64,000 bases of DNA from Streptomyces sp. TS71-3 (GCF_018327685.1 NZ_BNEL01000001.1:2666001-2730000); one strand, 5' to 3'; positions 33,304 to 41,531 are shown, counted from the first letter of the stretch. The notes: generated by a model not told the origin, from the sequence alone. Program-made: numbers and translations.

Positions 33304-34413
33304 ATGGTCCCCGCGCCCGTGATAGCCAGCCGCATCCCGCTGGTCCGCCGCCCCAAGGCGCCGGCTCTCCCGCTGGACGAGCGCATCATCCACCTCACCG
33401 GGCTGACGGTCGCACCCGCCGGTGCGAGCCACCACGATCTGGTGGCCCGCGCCAGCGGGGTCCTCAACTACGCCGCGCTGATCGCCTCCGACGTCGGGCT
33501 GCCCGACCTGGCCGGCGACCTGTGCTGGAGACAGCACCAGGTATTCGCCGATGCCGGAAACCTCACGGGAGACATCGCTGTGATGTCGCTCATGCCCCTC
33601 ATCAACATCTCCCGGCTCCTGACTCGCGAGGGCAACGGCGAAGCCGCCTACACCGTGCTCCAACGCCTCTACCGGGCGGCACAGAAGCGCGGCACAGCCG
33701 AGATCTACGGCAGGATCGTCGACCTCTCGGCACTGATCCGCACGGAAGCGGACCACCGGAAGGTCTGCGAGGAACTGTGGACCACCGTCCTCGTCGACGG
33801 CGCCGGGGCCCTGGCACGGATCGGCCGCTGGACCGAGGCAGCCCAAGCCATGACCGCCCACCGCGGCGTCGGCAACCGCCTTCTCGACGGCCGCCAAATC
33901 CTGATCATGTCCCTGATGGAACGCAGCCTCGATCAAGAGGCCCGCGACACGATCGACTCCACCACCCCCGCAGAGCAGTGGGAGGACACCGTCGCCGCCC
34001 TTCTGCGCCTCCACTGCCGCCCACCGGGGGAGCCCGTGCCGCGACAGGAGTTGGACGCCGTCCTGCGAGAGGCATCGGCCTTGATCGCCACGCCCGACGC
34101 TTCGATCGCAGCGTTCCAGACCCGAGTCGGACTTGCCGCGCTCGACCTGGCCCGCGAGCGCACCAGCCCCTTCGTGGCTCCCTTGCGAGAGGCCATGGCA
34201 GACGTTGCCGTCCTGGACGCTTATGCCGCTCGCGACGTCCTGAACCACGCTGTGGCACGTCCCCACCTCGCCAGTGGGCAGCAACAGAAACTCGATGCTG
34301 TGCTCGCCACATCAGGGATCGGAACAGGGCACCTCTCAACAACCCGCATGCGTGCCCTCACCGACGCCGTGGACACGGCGGAAGCTGGGCTCCGCGGTCT
34401 TCTCTCACCCTGA
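33304..34413 (+). CDS. Helical-repeat protein of unknown function in the lanthipeptide operon
   Basis: A 369-aa cytoplasmic protein with no TM segment or signal peptide. Repeated Ala/Leu-rich helix pairs (for example ALIASDVGLPDLAGDLCWRQH and LQRLYRAAQKRGTAEIYGRI) suggest a TPR-like superhelix. No DNA-binding or catalytic motif is seen. It starts 4 nt after the methyltransferase stop and is surely co-transcribed. Roles could be scaffold, immunity or regulatory protein for the FxLD pathway; none can be chosen from sequence. Confidence 0.75.
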   Translation: MVPAPVIASRIPLVRRPKAPALPLDERIIHLTGLTVAPAGASHHDLVARASGVLNYAALIASDVGLPDLAGDLCWRQHQVFADAGNLTGDIAVMSLMPLINISRLLTREGNGEAAYTVLQRLYRAAQKRGTAEIYGRIVDLSALIRTEADHRKVCEELWTTVLVDGAGALARIGRWTEAAQAMTAHRGVGNRLLDGRQILIMSLMERSLDQEARDTIDSTTPAEQWEDTVAALLRLHCRPPGEPVPRQELDAVLREASALIATPDASIAAFQTRVGLAALDLARERTSPFVAPLREAMADVAVLDAYAARDVLNHAVARPHLASGQQQKLDAVLATSGIGTGHLSTTRMRALTDAVDTAEAGLRGLLSP

Positions 34414-34443
34414 CCGAACATGGCACCGCGTACCAGGCACTGA

Positions 34444-34994
34444 AGACGGGGGTACAGGTGGGCTTGGCACCGGAACCTGAAGGTCATCGCCGAGGGCGTG
34501 ATCCAGGCGTCCATGGGGATGGTGCAGGTCGTCATGCCCGGCGTCCGGGATACCGCCATCGCGCTGTTCCATGAGCTGGACCGACAGCACGGTATGGCCT
34601 GTGACGATGACGCCGGGCACGTCCTCGCGGCCGTGCACAAGCCGGCGGCGGCAACGACGTTCGACAAGATCGGTTTCAGTGCCTACGTGATAGCGGAGAC
34701 CGGCCGTGGCCTGATGCGCAACGCGCGAGAGTTCATGGCCCGAGTTCATGGCCCGCGGAGAGCCGCATCGCCTCGGCGATCATGAAGAAGCAGGTCGACT
34801 ACACCGGCGGGACGGGCGATCCGGACAATGACCGCACGGAGAACTTCCTCGGCCTCGGGGAGGAGCTGAAGGAAGTCGTCGGCGACACCGCCTGGTGGGA
34901 CCAGTACGGCGGCCTGGACGCCGCGACGGTCACCGGCCCGCCGGAGTCCCCGGGGAAGTGGGCGGCTCCGGTGTGGGGGCTGCCGCATCGGTGA
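34444..34994 (+). pseudogene. Frameshifted helical (WXG/polymorphic-toxin-like) gene fragment
   Basis: One frame, open from 34444, encodes a helical segment: WHRNLKVIAEGVIQ, then MPGVRDTAIALFHELDRQHG and GRGLMRNAREFMAR. It stops at 34785. A second frame continues ESRIASAIMKKQVDYTGGTG and GLGEELKEVVGDTAWW to 34994. The switch falls on a 13-bp tandem duplication AGTTCATGGCCCG at about 34732-34757 (net shift about 14 bp). Joined, the product looks like the N-terminal trafficking part of a type VII-linked or polymorphic toxin protein, but I cannot name a family. The 3' end overlaps the opposite-strand gene at 34930. Confidence 0.5.
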
Positions 34995-35211
34995 GCACCG
35001 CGCTGAGTTTGCGGGCCGTTTCGAGGTTGCAGCGGCCCAACTGAATGAGTGGCCGCCGGCCGTCGCGATCGGCGTATGCGAGTGCTTCCACGCAGAGGGA
35101 CGGCAGCGTGACTCCCCGGCTTCGTAGTGCTGTGTCGAGTTCGTCGCGTACCGTCTCGGCGTCCTGGAGAGTCCCGGGTGCCGTCTGCCTGTCGCCGCTC
35201 GTCTGCGTCAT
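34930..35211 (-). CDS. Small conserved protein of a WhiJ-like regulatory module (93 aa)
   Basis: A 93-aa protein with a predicted helical middle (ETVRDELDTALRSRGVTLPSLCVEALAYADRDGRRPLIQLGRCNLETARKLSAVL, quoted here only in outline: helix, strand-like LIQLGRC, helix) and a Pro/Thr-rich tail. The ATG overlaps the stop of the 46-aa Cys/His protein (ATGA). It is the last gene of a three-gene unit divergent from an XRE/DUF397 pair. The function is unknown. Confidence 0.65.
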   Translation of the reverse strand: MTQTSGDRQTAPGTLQDAETVRDELDTALRSRGVTLPSLCVEALAYADRDGRRPLIQLGRCNLETARKLSAVLTDAAAPTPEPPTSPGTPAGR

Positions 35212-35348
35212 TTCCCCTGCCCAGTGGTTGTTTCCGCTGTTGTTTCCGGCGCGGGGTAGATTTGCTCCCCGCAGTCTTCGCATTTCCTTGTTTTCGGGTC
35301 CAGCTTCTTGTGGTTGCACGGTTTCTTCTTGGACGCCGCCGCGGTCAT
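35208..35348 (-). CDS. 46-aa Cys/His small protein (zinc-ribbon-like)
   Basis: A 46-codon gene wedged between its neighbours by two 4-nt ATGA overlaps, at 35345-35348 and 35208-35211, which is strong evidence that it is translated. The Lys-rich peptide has C11-x-H13-x9-C23-x2-C26, a probable zinc site, followed by an Ile-Tyr-Pro turn and a Thr/Glu-rich tail. The 30-aa peptide at 25410 has the same ligand pattern. I infer a small regulatory partner of the ATPase or XRE protein. Confidence 0.7.
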   Translation of the reverse strand: MTAAASKKKPCNHKKLDPKTRKCEDCGEQIYPAPETTAETTTGQGK

Positions 35349-35851
35349 GACAGTCCCTCCTTCATCAGAACCAGGAGGGCCCACACGACTTTTCCGGCCG
35401 CGCCGCGCGGTTCGACGCCCCAGCCGTCGGCCAGGGCGTCCACCAGGGCCAAGCCCCGGCCGGAAACGTCCTCGTCCGTCGCGTCCTTCAGTGCCGGCCG
35501 TTCGTCGCTCGTGTCGGAGACCTCAAGCCGCAACCGGCGCCCGTTCAGCTCGAACCTGACCTTGAATTCCCGGATATCCCGGCTATCTCGGCTGTTCGTG
35601 GTCTGAGCGTTGACGGCATTGACGGCGTTGGCGGCCAGCTCGGAGAGGAGCAAGGTTGCCGAGTCGGCGGCGTCACCCTCGACATGCCACAAGGCGAGTT
35701 GGTCCCGGAGGGCCGCGCGGGCACGGCTGACGCTGCGGGCGTGGCCAGGGAACCGGTACGCCACCGCTTGCGCGGCGGGCGGTGCGGGATGGGCCGCGGG
35801 TCCAAGCTCTGGCATGCGGACTAGCTGCGTTTTCGTGATCTCATGGGTCAC
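35345..35851 (-). CDS. RsbW-like ATP-binding regulatory protein
   Basis: A 168-aa GHKL-fold protein (HATPase_c_2). It has N-box LLLSELAANAVNAV, G1-like DTSDERP and G2 GRGLALVDALADGWG. It resembles anti-sigma factor kinases such as RsbW but is of the small stand-alone type found with XRE/DUF397 modules in Streptomyces, as in the abaA and whiJ loci. It may bind and phosphorylate a partner protein. GTG 35851 has GGAGAGGAG upstream. It is the first of three overlapping genes, divergent from the XRE gene across about 105 bp with an inverted repeat. Confidence 0.85.
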   Translation of the reverse strand: MTHEITKTQLVRMPELGPAAHPAPPAAQAVAYRFPGHARSVSRARAALRDQLALWHVEGDAADSATLLLSELAANAVNAVNAQTTNSRDSRDIREFKVRFELNGRRLRLEVSDTSDERPALKDATDEDVSGRGLALVDALADGWGVEPRGAAGKVVWALLVLMKEGLS

Positions 35852-35867
35852 CGACCGCTCCTCTCCG

Positions 35868-35883
35868 TAGTGTTTCCACTACC
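35868..35883. promoter_or_regulatory. Inverted repeat between divergent WhiJ-like module genes
   Basis: GTAGTG-TTTC-CACTAC is a perfect 6-bp inverted repeat in the short region between the RsbW-like and XRE genes. It is the best candidate operator for the XRE protein. Confidence 0.5.
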
Positions 35884-35956
35884 AAGGGCGTTCAGCGTGG
35901 CGTACAGTTGGGCGTCCTTCAACGTGGCAGTTCGGAAGGATGGGGTGGGGCAACCC

Positions 35957-36796
35957 ATGGTGAACCGCATGGAGTTGAATCCCGAGAAGTCGCCCGAGGC
36001 GGCGTTCGGCGCGCGTCTGCGCAGCGCACGTGAGGTGCGTGGCTGGACGCAGGAAGAACTTGGTGAGCGAACGGGCTACACCGGCCAGCACATCTCGGCG
36101 GTGGAAACTGGCCGCAAACCGCCAACGCTGCGTTTCTCGCGTAGTACGGACGTGGTGTTCGGGGTCGTGGGAACGGCCGAGTCGTTCGAACGCGCGTGGC
36201 GCGAGATCAAGCACAACAGCCTGCTGGAGGGGTTCCCGGAATACGTCAAATACGAGGGGCGGGCGGCCGAGATCCGGCTGTTCGACATCGGGATCATCCC
36301 TGGTCTGTTACAGACACCGGAGTACGCCCGGGTGCTGGCGGACAGCGCTGTGCGGCGGGGTGTCATCACGGACGAACAAGCCGCTGCACGTGTCTCGTTC
36401 CTGGCTGAGCGACAGGCGGCGCTGACGCGGCCCCGCCCTCCCATGGTGCTGGTGGTCATGGATGAGAGCTGCATCCGCAGGCGGGTCGGTGGAGACGAAG
36501 TCATGGGCGCCCAGCTCGACCGGCTGCTGGAGTTCGCCGAGTTGCCGAACACCGTGCTCCAGATCGCTCCGTTCGACATCGGGGAGCGTCGTCCGTTCAA
36601 CTACCTGACGTACTTTCTGACGCTGCCGGACCTGTCCGTGATCGCGTACGCGGAATCTCAGATCCGAGGGCACCTGGAGCGTGAAGCGCCGGCGGTCCTT
36701 CCGCTACTGACGGCCTACCATCAGTTGCAGGCCGAAGCGCTGTCCCAGGCAGCATCCGTGACCCTGATCAACGAGGCACGAAAGGGCACCCCGTGA
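35957..36796 (+). CDS. XRE-family regulator with DUF5753 domain (WhiJ-like)
   Basis: A 279-aa DNA-binding protein. The HTH lies at about residues 15-70: FGARLRSAREVRGWTQEELGERTGYTGQHISAVETG. The DUF5753 domain follows, with the marker IGIIPGLLQTPEYARVLADSA and IAPFDIGERRPFNYLTYF. Codon 118 (36308-36310) is TTA, suggesting bldA dependence. ATG 35957 is selected after a G-rich stretch; GTG 35960 is possible. The stop overlaps the DUF397 start (GTGA). This pairing regulates development and secondary metabolism in Streptomyces. Confidence 0.9.
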   Translation: MVNRMELNPEKSPEAAFGARLRSAREVRGWTQEELGERTGYTGQHISAVETGRKPPTLRFSRSTDVVFGVVGTAESFERAWREIKHNSLLEGFPEYVKYEGRAAEIRLFDIGIIPGLLQTPEYARVLADSAVRRGVITDEQAAARVSFLAERQAALTRPRPPMVLVVMDESCIRRRVGGDEVMGAQLDRLLEFAELPNTVLQIAPFDIGERRPFNYLTYFLTLPDLSVIAYAESQIRGHLEREAPAVLPLLTAYHQLQAEALSQAASVTLINEARKGTP

Positions 36797-37005
36797 CCAC
36801 GACCGAGTCCCCCCGCTGGTTCAAGTCCTCATATAGCGACAATGGCGGCGCCTGCATCGAGGTCGCCCCCAACCTCGTCGCCTCGCGCGGCGTGATACCC
36901 GTGCGTGACTCCAAGAACCCGAGCGGTCCGGTTCTGGACTTCTCCGCCGACGCGTTCTCGTCCTTCGTGGCGGGCGTCAGGTCTGGAGAGTTCGGCGCCG
37001 CCTGA
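36793..37005 (+). CDS. DUF397-domain protein
   Basis: A 70-aa protein of the DUF397 family, with the defining WFKSSYSDNGGACIEVAP and VRDSKNPSGPVLDFSADAFSSFVAGV. Members are small partners of XRE/DUF5753 regulators and may sequester them or modulate DNA binding. The gene is coupled to the upstream XRE gene by a 4-nt overlap and followed by a terminator hairpin. Confidence 0.93.
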   Translation: MTTTESPRWFKSSYSDNGGACIEVAPNLVASRGVIPVRDSKNPSGPVLDFSADAFSSFVAGVRSGEFGAA

Positions 37006-37040
37006 CCGCTCCTGGTCTGAAACCGTCACCTCGCACGAAG

Positions 37041-37076
37041 CCGTGAGTCCGCTACGTGTCAGTAGCGGGCTCACGG
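37041..37076. terminator. Bidirectional terminator hairpin
   Basis: A 15-bp stem with one G-U pair (37041-37055 with 37062-37076) and a 6-nt loop. It lies between the convergent DUF397 gene and the TPR-regulator gene. Confidence 0.8.
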
Positions 37077-37142
37077 AGTCACCCTGGCCCGGCCGTCGCG
37101 TCGGGTGGGCACCGGGTTCCACGGCTCCGGCTGGTCGTGTGA

Positions 37143-38489
37143 CTACCCATTGAGCACGCCCGTGCGTGCAGCCAGACGGCGGAGCTCCGGTGTGGTGCGA
37201 CCGGAGAGGAACAGTCCCGAGACAAGCGACTTGACCGCCGGGCGGGCGTGGGTTTCCTGCGGGGCGCAGCGTTCGGCCTGGAGCAGGTTGTGGATACAGT
37301 CCTCGCGGCGGCCCCAACGGTTGTAAGCGTTGGCGACGTCCGTGTAGTAGCGGGCGCGGCGTTCAGCGCTGGGCAGGCCGGCTGGGGCGATGGCGGCGGC
37401 TGCTGCGATGGCTGCGGAGGGGTCTCCGATGGAGTTTTCGGCGGAGACCAGATGGAGCTGGACCGTCACCGGGCTGAACCCACCAAGGTCATGGAGGTGG
37501 GTTCCGTCGAGGTCGCGGGCAATAGCGGCGGCCTCGGCGGTCAGCTCCCGCATGCCGTCGCGGTCCCCCTGCCAGGCGACCGTGTAGGCGGCGGATTGGA
37601 TCAGTAGCCCTCTGGTTGCGGCTCCCTGGGTGCCGGCCTCACGGAGGGCCGGATCGTCGGCGGCGTTGAGCGCGAGTGTGAGTGCTTGGTCGTGCCACCC
37701 GGCTTTGCGGGCGAGGACAGCGAGCTGACGGGCTGATTCAGCGACGGTGAGGGGGTCTCCGACCGATTCGCTGAACTGGCGCGCACGGTCCGCGGCCATC
37801 CATCCGAGCTGCTGTTCGTCCAGTTTGATCAGCAGACGTGTGGCCAGGAGATAGCAGCGTGCCAGCACGGAGTATCCGGTGATGTCGGCCCTGGCGTGAG
37901 CGGTGCGGATGAGCCGCGGGAGTCGTACGGCGAGGCTTGCGTAGGCGCAGGCCCGGAACTCGACGTGCGCGTGGGCGAGTTCGGACGATAGTCGAGCCGG
38001 TGCCGAGTCGGGGGACGCGGGCCCGAGTCCGAGCATGGCGTCTCGGAGGCCTGCCACAAGGACCTCACCAAGCCTGGCATCATCCTCAGCCGCGCGGTAG
38101 CCGGCCTGGGAGCCTACGGCCGCCGCTGCTGTTGCGGCTAGGAATTGTCGTCGTCTCACGTCACCGTCCTCCCCATGCGCACCAGCCAGCGTAGGCGGGG
38201 GGAGGCGGGGATAGGGGCTGCAGGGCCCGTGTCGGGCTGTTGTCTGGGGAGCCGGGGCGAGGCCGAGCCACTGGGGTGGGATGCTCAGGGCGCCCGCAAA
38301 GCGGCGGAGCACGTCGATATCGGTGAGCGGTGAGACGCTCCGTTCGTAGCGGCTGACCTGGGCTGCGGAGTAACCGGTCAACTGGCCGAGTTGGGCCAGC
38401 GTGAGCCCCTGAGCCCTTCGTTCCTGGCGCACCAGTTCACCGGGGGGCACGGGAGCTGAGGACCTTCGGGGCTTGCTGACCGACGGCAT
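37143..38489 (-). CDS. XRE-family regulator with C-terminal TPR-like repeats
   Basis: A 448-aa regulator. The HTH lies at about residues 15-80: ELVRQERRAQGLTLAQLGQLTGYSAAQVSRYE, then LSIPPQWLGLAP. A linker with a DVRRRQFLAATAAAAVG segment follows; this Arg-rich plus hydrophobic stretch is common in the family and not necessarily a signal peptide. About 300 residues of helical pairs complete the protein. ATG 38489 has GAGGAAT upstream. It is divergent from a radical SAM pseudogene across about 200 bp containing a TTTGC/GCAAA dyad. The truncated HTH gene at 24777 is a relative. Confidence 0.85.
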   Translation of the reverse strand: MPSVSKPRRSSAPVPPGELVRQERRAQGLTLAQLGQLTGYSAAQVSRYERSVSPLTDIDVLRRFAGALSIPPQWLGLAPAPQTTARHGPCSPYPRLPPPTLAGAHGEDGDVRRRQFLAATAAAAVGSQAGYRAAEDDARLGEVLVAGLRDAMLGLGPASPDSAPARLSSELAHAHVEFRACAYASLAVRLPRLIRTAHARADITGYSVLARCYLLATRLLIKLDEQQLGWMAADRARQFSESVGDPLTVAESARQLAVLARKAGWHDQALTLALNAADDPALREAGTQGAATRGLLIQSAAYTVAWQGDRDGMRELTAEAAAIARDLDGTHLHDLGGFSPVTVQLHLVSAENSIGDPSAAIAAAAAIAPAGLPSAERRARYYTDVANAYNRWGRREDCIHNLLQAERCAPQETHARPAVKSLVSGLFLSGRTTPELRRLAARTGVLNG

Positions 38490-38556
38490 CGATTCCTCGT
38501 GGGGTCGAGCTGGTGGGCGACCCATCGTAGGGAGTCGAGTGGGTGTCTGCTCGCAT

Positions 38557-38584
38557 TTTGCGTCATATGCAAAGGATTTGCGTC
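38557..38584. promoter_or_regulatory. TTTGC-N7-GCAAA dyad with repeated TTTGCGTC
   Basis: TTTGCGTCATATGCAAA (38557-38573) is dyad-symmetric, and TTTGCGTC recurs at 38577-38584, a 20-bp period. It lies between the TPR-type regulator and the radical SAM pseudogene and probably binds the regulator. Confidence 0.5.
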
Positions 38585-38684
38585 TGATGATCGCGCGCCT
38601 GCCGGTGGTCACTGCTTCGCGGTCTTCTGGGAGCGCGGTGGTCGCACTCCGCGCCGCCGGCCCTTCGGCGTTCGGGAGGTCCTG

Positions 38685-39546
38685 ATGCATCCCAACCCCA
38701 CTGGCTCAGTAGGCGCCAGTCCGCCTGTGGACTGGACGGCCTTACGGAACTTCGCAGCGCTCGGCGGGCAGCTCCGTTTATCGCTGACGCCCCGCTGTAA
38801 CCTGTCGTGCTGGTTCTGCCACAACGAGGGCGATGTGCCGCCGCCGTTGACCCGCGTCAACCGCAGCATGCAGCCCCGCCCGCGGGAGATGTCCGCCGAC
38901 GACTACGTGAACACACTGCGGACGCTCATCGAGACCGGCTTGACGCGTGTGTACTTCACTGGGGGTGAGCCACTTGCCTCGCCGCTTGCCCGACCGGTCC
39001 TCACACGTCTGCCCGACCAGGCGTCCGGCGGTTCGTACACACTGATCACAAACGGGACACTCGTCCGCAAGCACCAGGAATGGCTGGCTACCACCGATCT
39101 GAACAGAGTGAAAGTCAGCCTGCACTACTTCTCCGACGAATCGCTCTACGACATCGCCAAATCCCGTATCGGCATCGACACCATCAAGGACGGCTGTGGT
39201 GGCCGACAGGTACGTCTCCTCCGTCATCGCTTACCACTCCGCCGTGCACAAGTTGGACATGGCTCAGGTCAGAGGACTCCTCGCCTCATTTCAGGACTAC
39301 CTCGTACGGCCTGACCGGACGTTCCACCTGCGGTGCAGTACGCGCACCCTGAGTGTCCGCATGGCGGCCAAAGGCGACGTCAACAAGGACGATCACGACA
39401 TGATGACCGTCCCCGGTCGTCTCGACCGCCTACGCGCCAACTTCGATGAAGTGGCCGCAACCGACCCTACCGGCGTCACGCTGGAAACCGACGACCACTC
39501 ACCCGAAGAACTGGCCGATCTCATCGGCACATACCTCACGAGCTGA
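38685..39546 (+). pseudogene. Radical SAM enzyme gene with internal deletion and frameshift
   Basis: The 5' part (38685 to about 39190) encodes a radical SAM N-terminus with the [4Fe-4S] motif CNLSCWFC and the AdoMet-binding GGEP in YFTGGEPLASP. At SRIGIDTIKDG the frame changes. The 3' part, in another frame from about 39190, gives VADRYVSSVIAYHSAVHKL through LGLADLIGTYL-like helices to a stop at 39546. The gap in the expected barrel implies loss of very roughly 100-150 bp plus a frameshift. At least two TTA codons lie in the 5' part (ALRNF and LRLSLT regions). GGGAGGT precedes the ATG. The intact relative would be MoaA-like; the peptide or substrate is unknown. Confidence 0.75.
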
Positions 39547-39599
39547 CGAGCTGACAAAGCAGCACCGGCGTCCATGGGATGTGACGTTAGCCTCGACCC

Positions 39600-40049
39600 G
39601 TGGACGCCGACACATGCCATGGACCGGACGCCGACGCATCAGTCACGGTCGCGCGGGACGTAGACGGGCTTATCGCCATCCTCAGCGCGCAGTTTCCCCA
39701 ACACGGCGGCGAATACCTGTTTCTCCCCGGTGGCCGACGAGAAAACGGCGAAGATGCCGAGCAGTGCGCACGCCGCGAACTGCGCGAGGAGGCGGGTATC
39801 ACCGCTACCCGTTGGCGCCTTCTGGGCTCCTACGCCATCACCCTGACCAGCCCGGTGCGATTGTCCCTGTTCCTTGCCCAGGACCTGATCCACGGGGAGC
39901 AGCAGCTCACCGACAGTGAGCACGATTTCAAGCTCTCGTGGTGGTCATTGGAGGATGCCGTCAACGCAGCCGTGGAGGGCAGGTTTCTGCTCCCTGGCGG
40001 CCCCCTCGCGCTGCTCCTGTCCGCACGTCTCGTGGACCAGCCGGACTGA
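39600..40049 (+). CDS. Nudix hydrolase
   Basis: A 149-aa Nudix protein with a perfect box G45-x5-E51-x7-RELREEAGI (45-67). The GTG at 39600 is forced: an in-frame TAG lies at 39588 and no alternative start occurs before the fold. No good ribosome-binding site is seen, so it may be leaderless or translated with the preceding pseudogene. The substrate is unknown; it likely belonged to the radical SAM locus. Confidence 0.8.
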   Translation: MDADTCHGPDADASVTVARDVDGLIAILSAQFPQHGGEYLFLPGGRRENGEDAEQCARRELREEAGITATRWRLLGSYAITLTSPVRLSLFLAQDLIHGEQQLTDSEHDFKLSWWSLEDAVNAAVEGRFLLPGGPLALLLSARLVDQPD

Positions 40050-40239
40050 GTGCACCTCCATCCGGGGCCCAGGAAGGGCGCCGACACGCCCGTGTGGCCG
40101 CCCAGGTATGCCCGGTCATCCCCGCGCACGACCCGGTGAGGGCTCGCCCCGCGCGGGTACTCGCACACGATCAGGACCGGGCCGGACCGGAACGCCCCCC
40201 GGGCCGGGCCAGGGTCGGAGGCAAGGGAGTGGAGTGATC

Positions 40240-41292
40240 ATGGAATACCGTCAGCTGGGCCGCTCCGGGCTGCGGGTGTCGGCGTTGAACCTGGGCACCA
40301 TGACCTTCGGCGGGAAGGGCATGTTCGGCGCCCTGAGCAGCGCCGGCGTCAAGGACGCCGAGCGGCAGGTCCGCATGGCGCTGGACGCCGGGGTGAACCT
40401 CATCGATACGGCGGACATGTACTCGAACGGCCTCTCCGAGGACATGATCGGGCAGATCGTCGAGAAGCGCCGGGACGACGTGCTGATCTCCACCAAGGGC
40501 CGTATGGTCCTCGGCGACGACCCCAACGACGGCGGCTCCTCGCGCTTCTACCTGACGCGCGCGCTGGAGCGCAGCCTGAGGCGGCTGCGCACGGACCACG
40601 TCGACGTCTACCACGTCCACGAGTGGGACGGGCAGACGCCGCTGGAGGAGACCATGGAGACGCTGGACGCCATGGTCCGCTCGGGCAAGGTCCGCTACCT
40701 GGGCGTCTCGAACTACGCGGGCTGGCAGCTCATGAAGGCCCTGGCGACCGCCGACGCCCGTGGTTACCAGCGGTTCGTCTCCAACCAGATCTACTACTCG
40801 CTCGAATCGCGCGACGCCGAGTACGAGCTGCTGCCGCTCTCCGTCGACCAGGGCCTCGGCGTCATGGTGTGGAGCCCGCTGGCCGGCGGGCTGCTGTCGG
40901 GCAAGTACCGGCGCGGCAAGGACGCCCCCAAGGGCACCCGGCAGGTCGACGACCGGTGGAACGAGCCTCCGGTGCGTGACCGGGAGAAGCTCTACGACAC
41001 CGTGGAGAAGCTGGTGCAGATCGGCGACGCGCACGGCGTGTCCCCCGCGCAGGTCGCCATCGCCTGGCTGCTCACCAGGCCCGCGATCACCTCCGTGGTG
41101 GTCGGCGCGCGCAAGGAGGATCAGCTCCGCGACAACCTCGCCGCCGCGGAACTCGTCCTCGCCCCCGACGAGATCGAGGCGCTGGAGCGGGTGAGCGCCC
41201 CCGAGATGATCTATCCGCACTGGCACCAGGCGGAACTGGCGAAGGAGCGCTTCGGCCCCGCGGACCTGGCCCTGCACGGCTCGGCGAGGTGA
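40240..41292 (+). CDS. Aldo/keto reductase
   Basis: A 350-aa NADPH-dependent (alpha/beta)8 oxidoreductase. It opens with MEYRQLGRSGLRVSALNLGTM. Catalytic Asp and Tyr are in LIDTADMYSNG, the Lys in STKGRM, and the His in VYHVHEWDG, completing the D-Y-K-H tetrad. The NADP-binding end reads TSVVVGARKEDQLRDNL. It resembles the large-size Kv-beta/YdjG group. AGGGAGTGGAG precedes the ATG. It is a single gene followed by a hairpin at 41451. The 190-bp upstream gap has no other feature I can support. Confidence 0.92.
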   Translation: MEYRQLGRSGLRVSALNLGTMTFGGKGMFGALSSAGVKDAERQVRMALDAGVNLIDTADMYSNGLSEDMIGQIVEKRRDDVLISTKGRMVLGDDPNDGGSSRFYLTRALERSLRRLRTDHVDVYHVHEWDGQTPLEETMETLDAMVRSGKVRYLGVSNYAGWQLMKALATADARGYQRFVSNQIYYSLESRDAEYELLPLSVDQGLGVMVWSPLAGGLLSGKYRRGKDAPKGTRQVDDRWNEPPVRDREKLYDTVEKLVQIGDAHGVSPAQVAIAWLLTRPAITSVVVGARKEDQLRDNLAAAELVLAPDEIEALERVSAPEMIYPHWHQAELAKERFGPADLALHGSAR

Positions 41293-41450
41293 GGACGGCT
41301 CGGAGAGCTGGGCGCGGCTCGGCGGGCCGCGCGGTCCGGTGGGCTGAGCGTCGCGCGATCACCGGCACACCGCCGGGGGGTCACCGAGGCGCCCGTGCGG
41401 CTGCCCGGACGGTGCCCAGGCCCGCACCCCGAGTGGTCGAGGGCGGTAAG

Positions 41451-41476
41451 GGCCCGCCCGAGGGTGCGAGCGGGCC
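41451..41476 (+). terminator. Probable terminator after aldo/keto reductase
   Basis: A 7-bp GC stem (41451-41457 with 41470-41476) around a 12-nt loop, 159 nt after the stop. Modest strength. Confidence 0.45.
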
Positions 41477-41531
41477 GCCGGAGAGCGGAATCGGCGGCCC
41501 GGGGGCGCCGTGTCTCACCCGTTTGGTGGCG

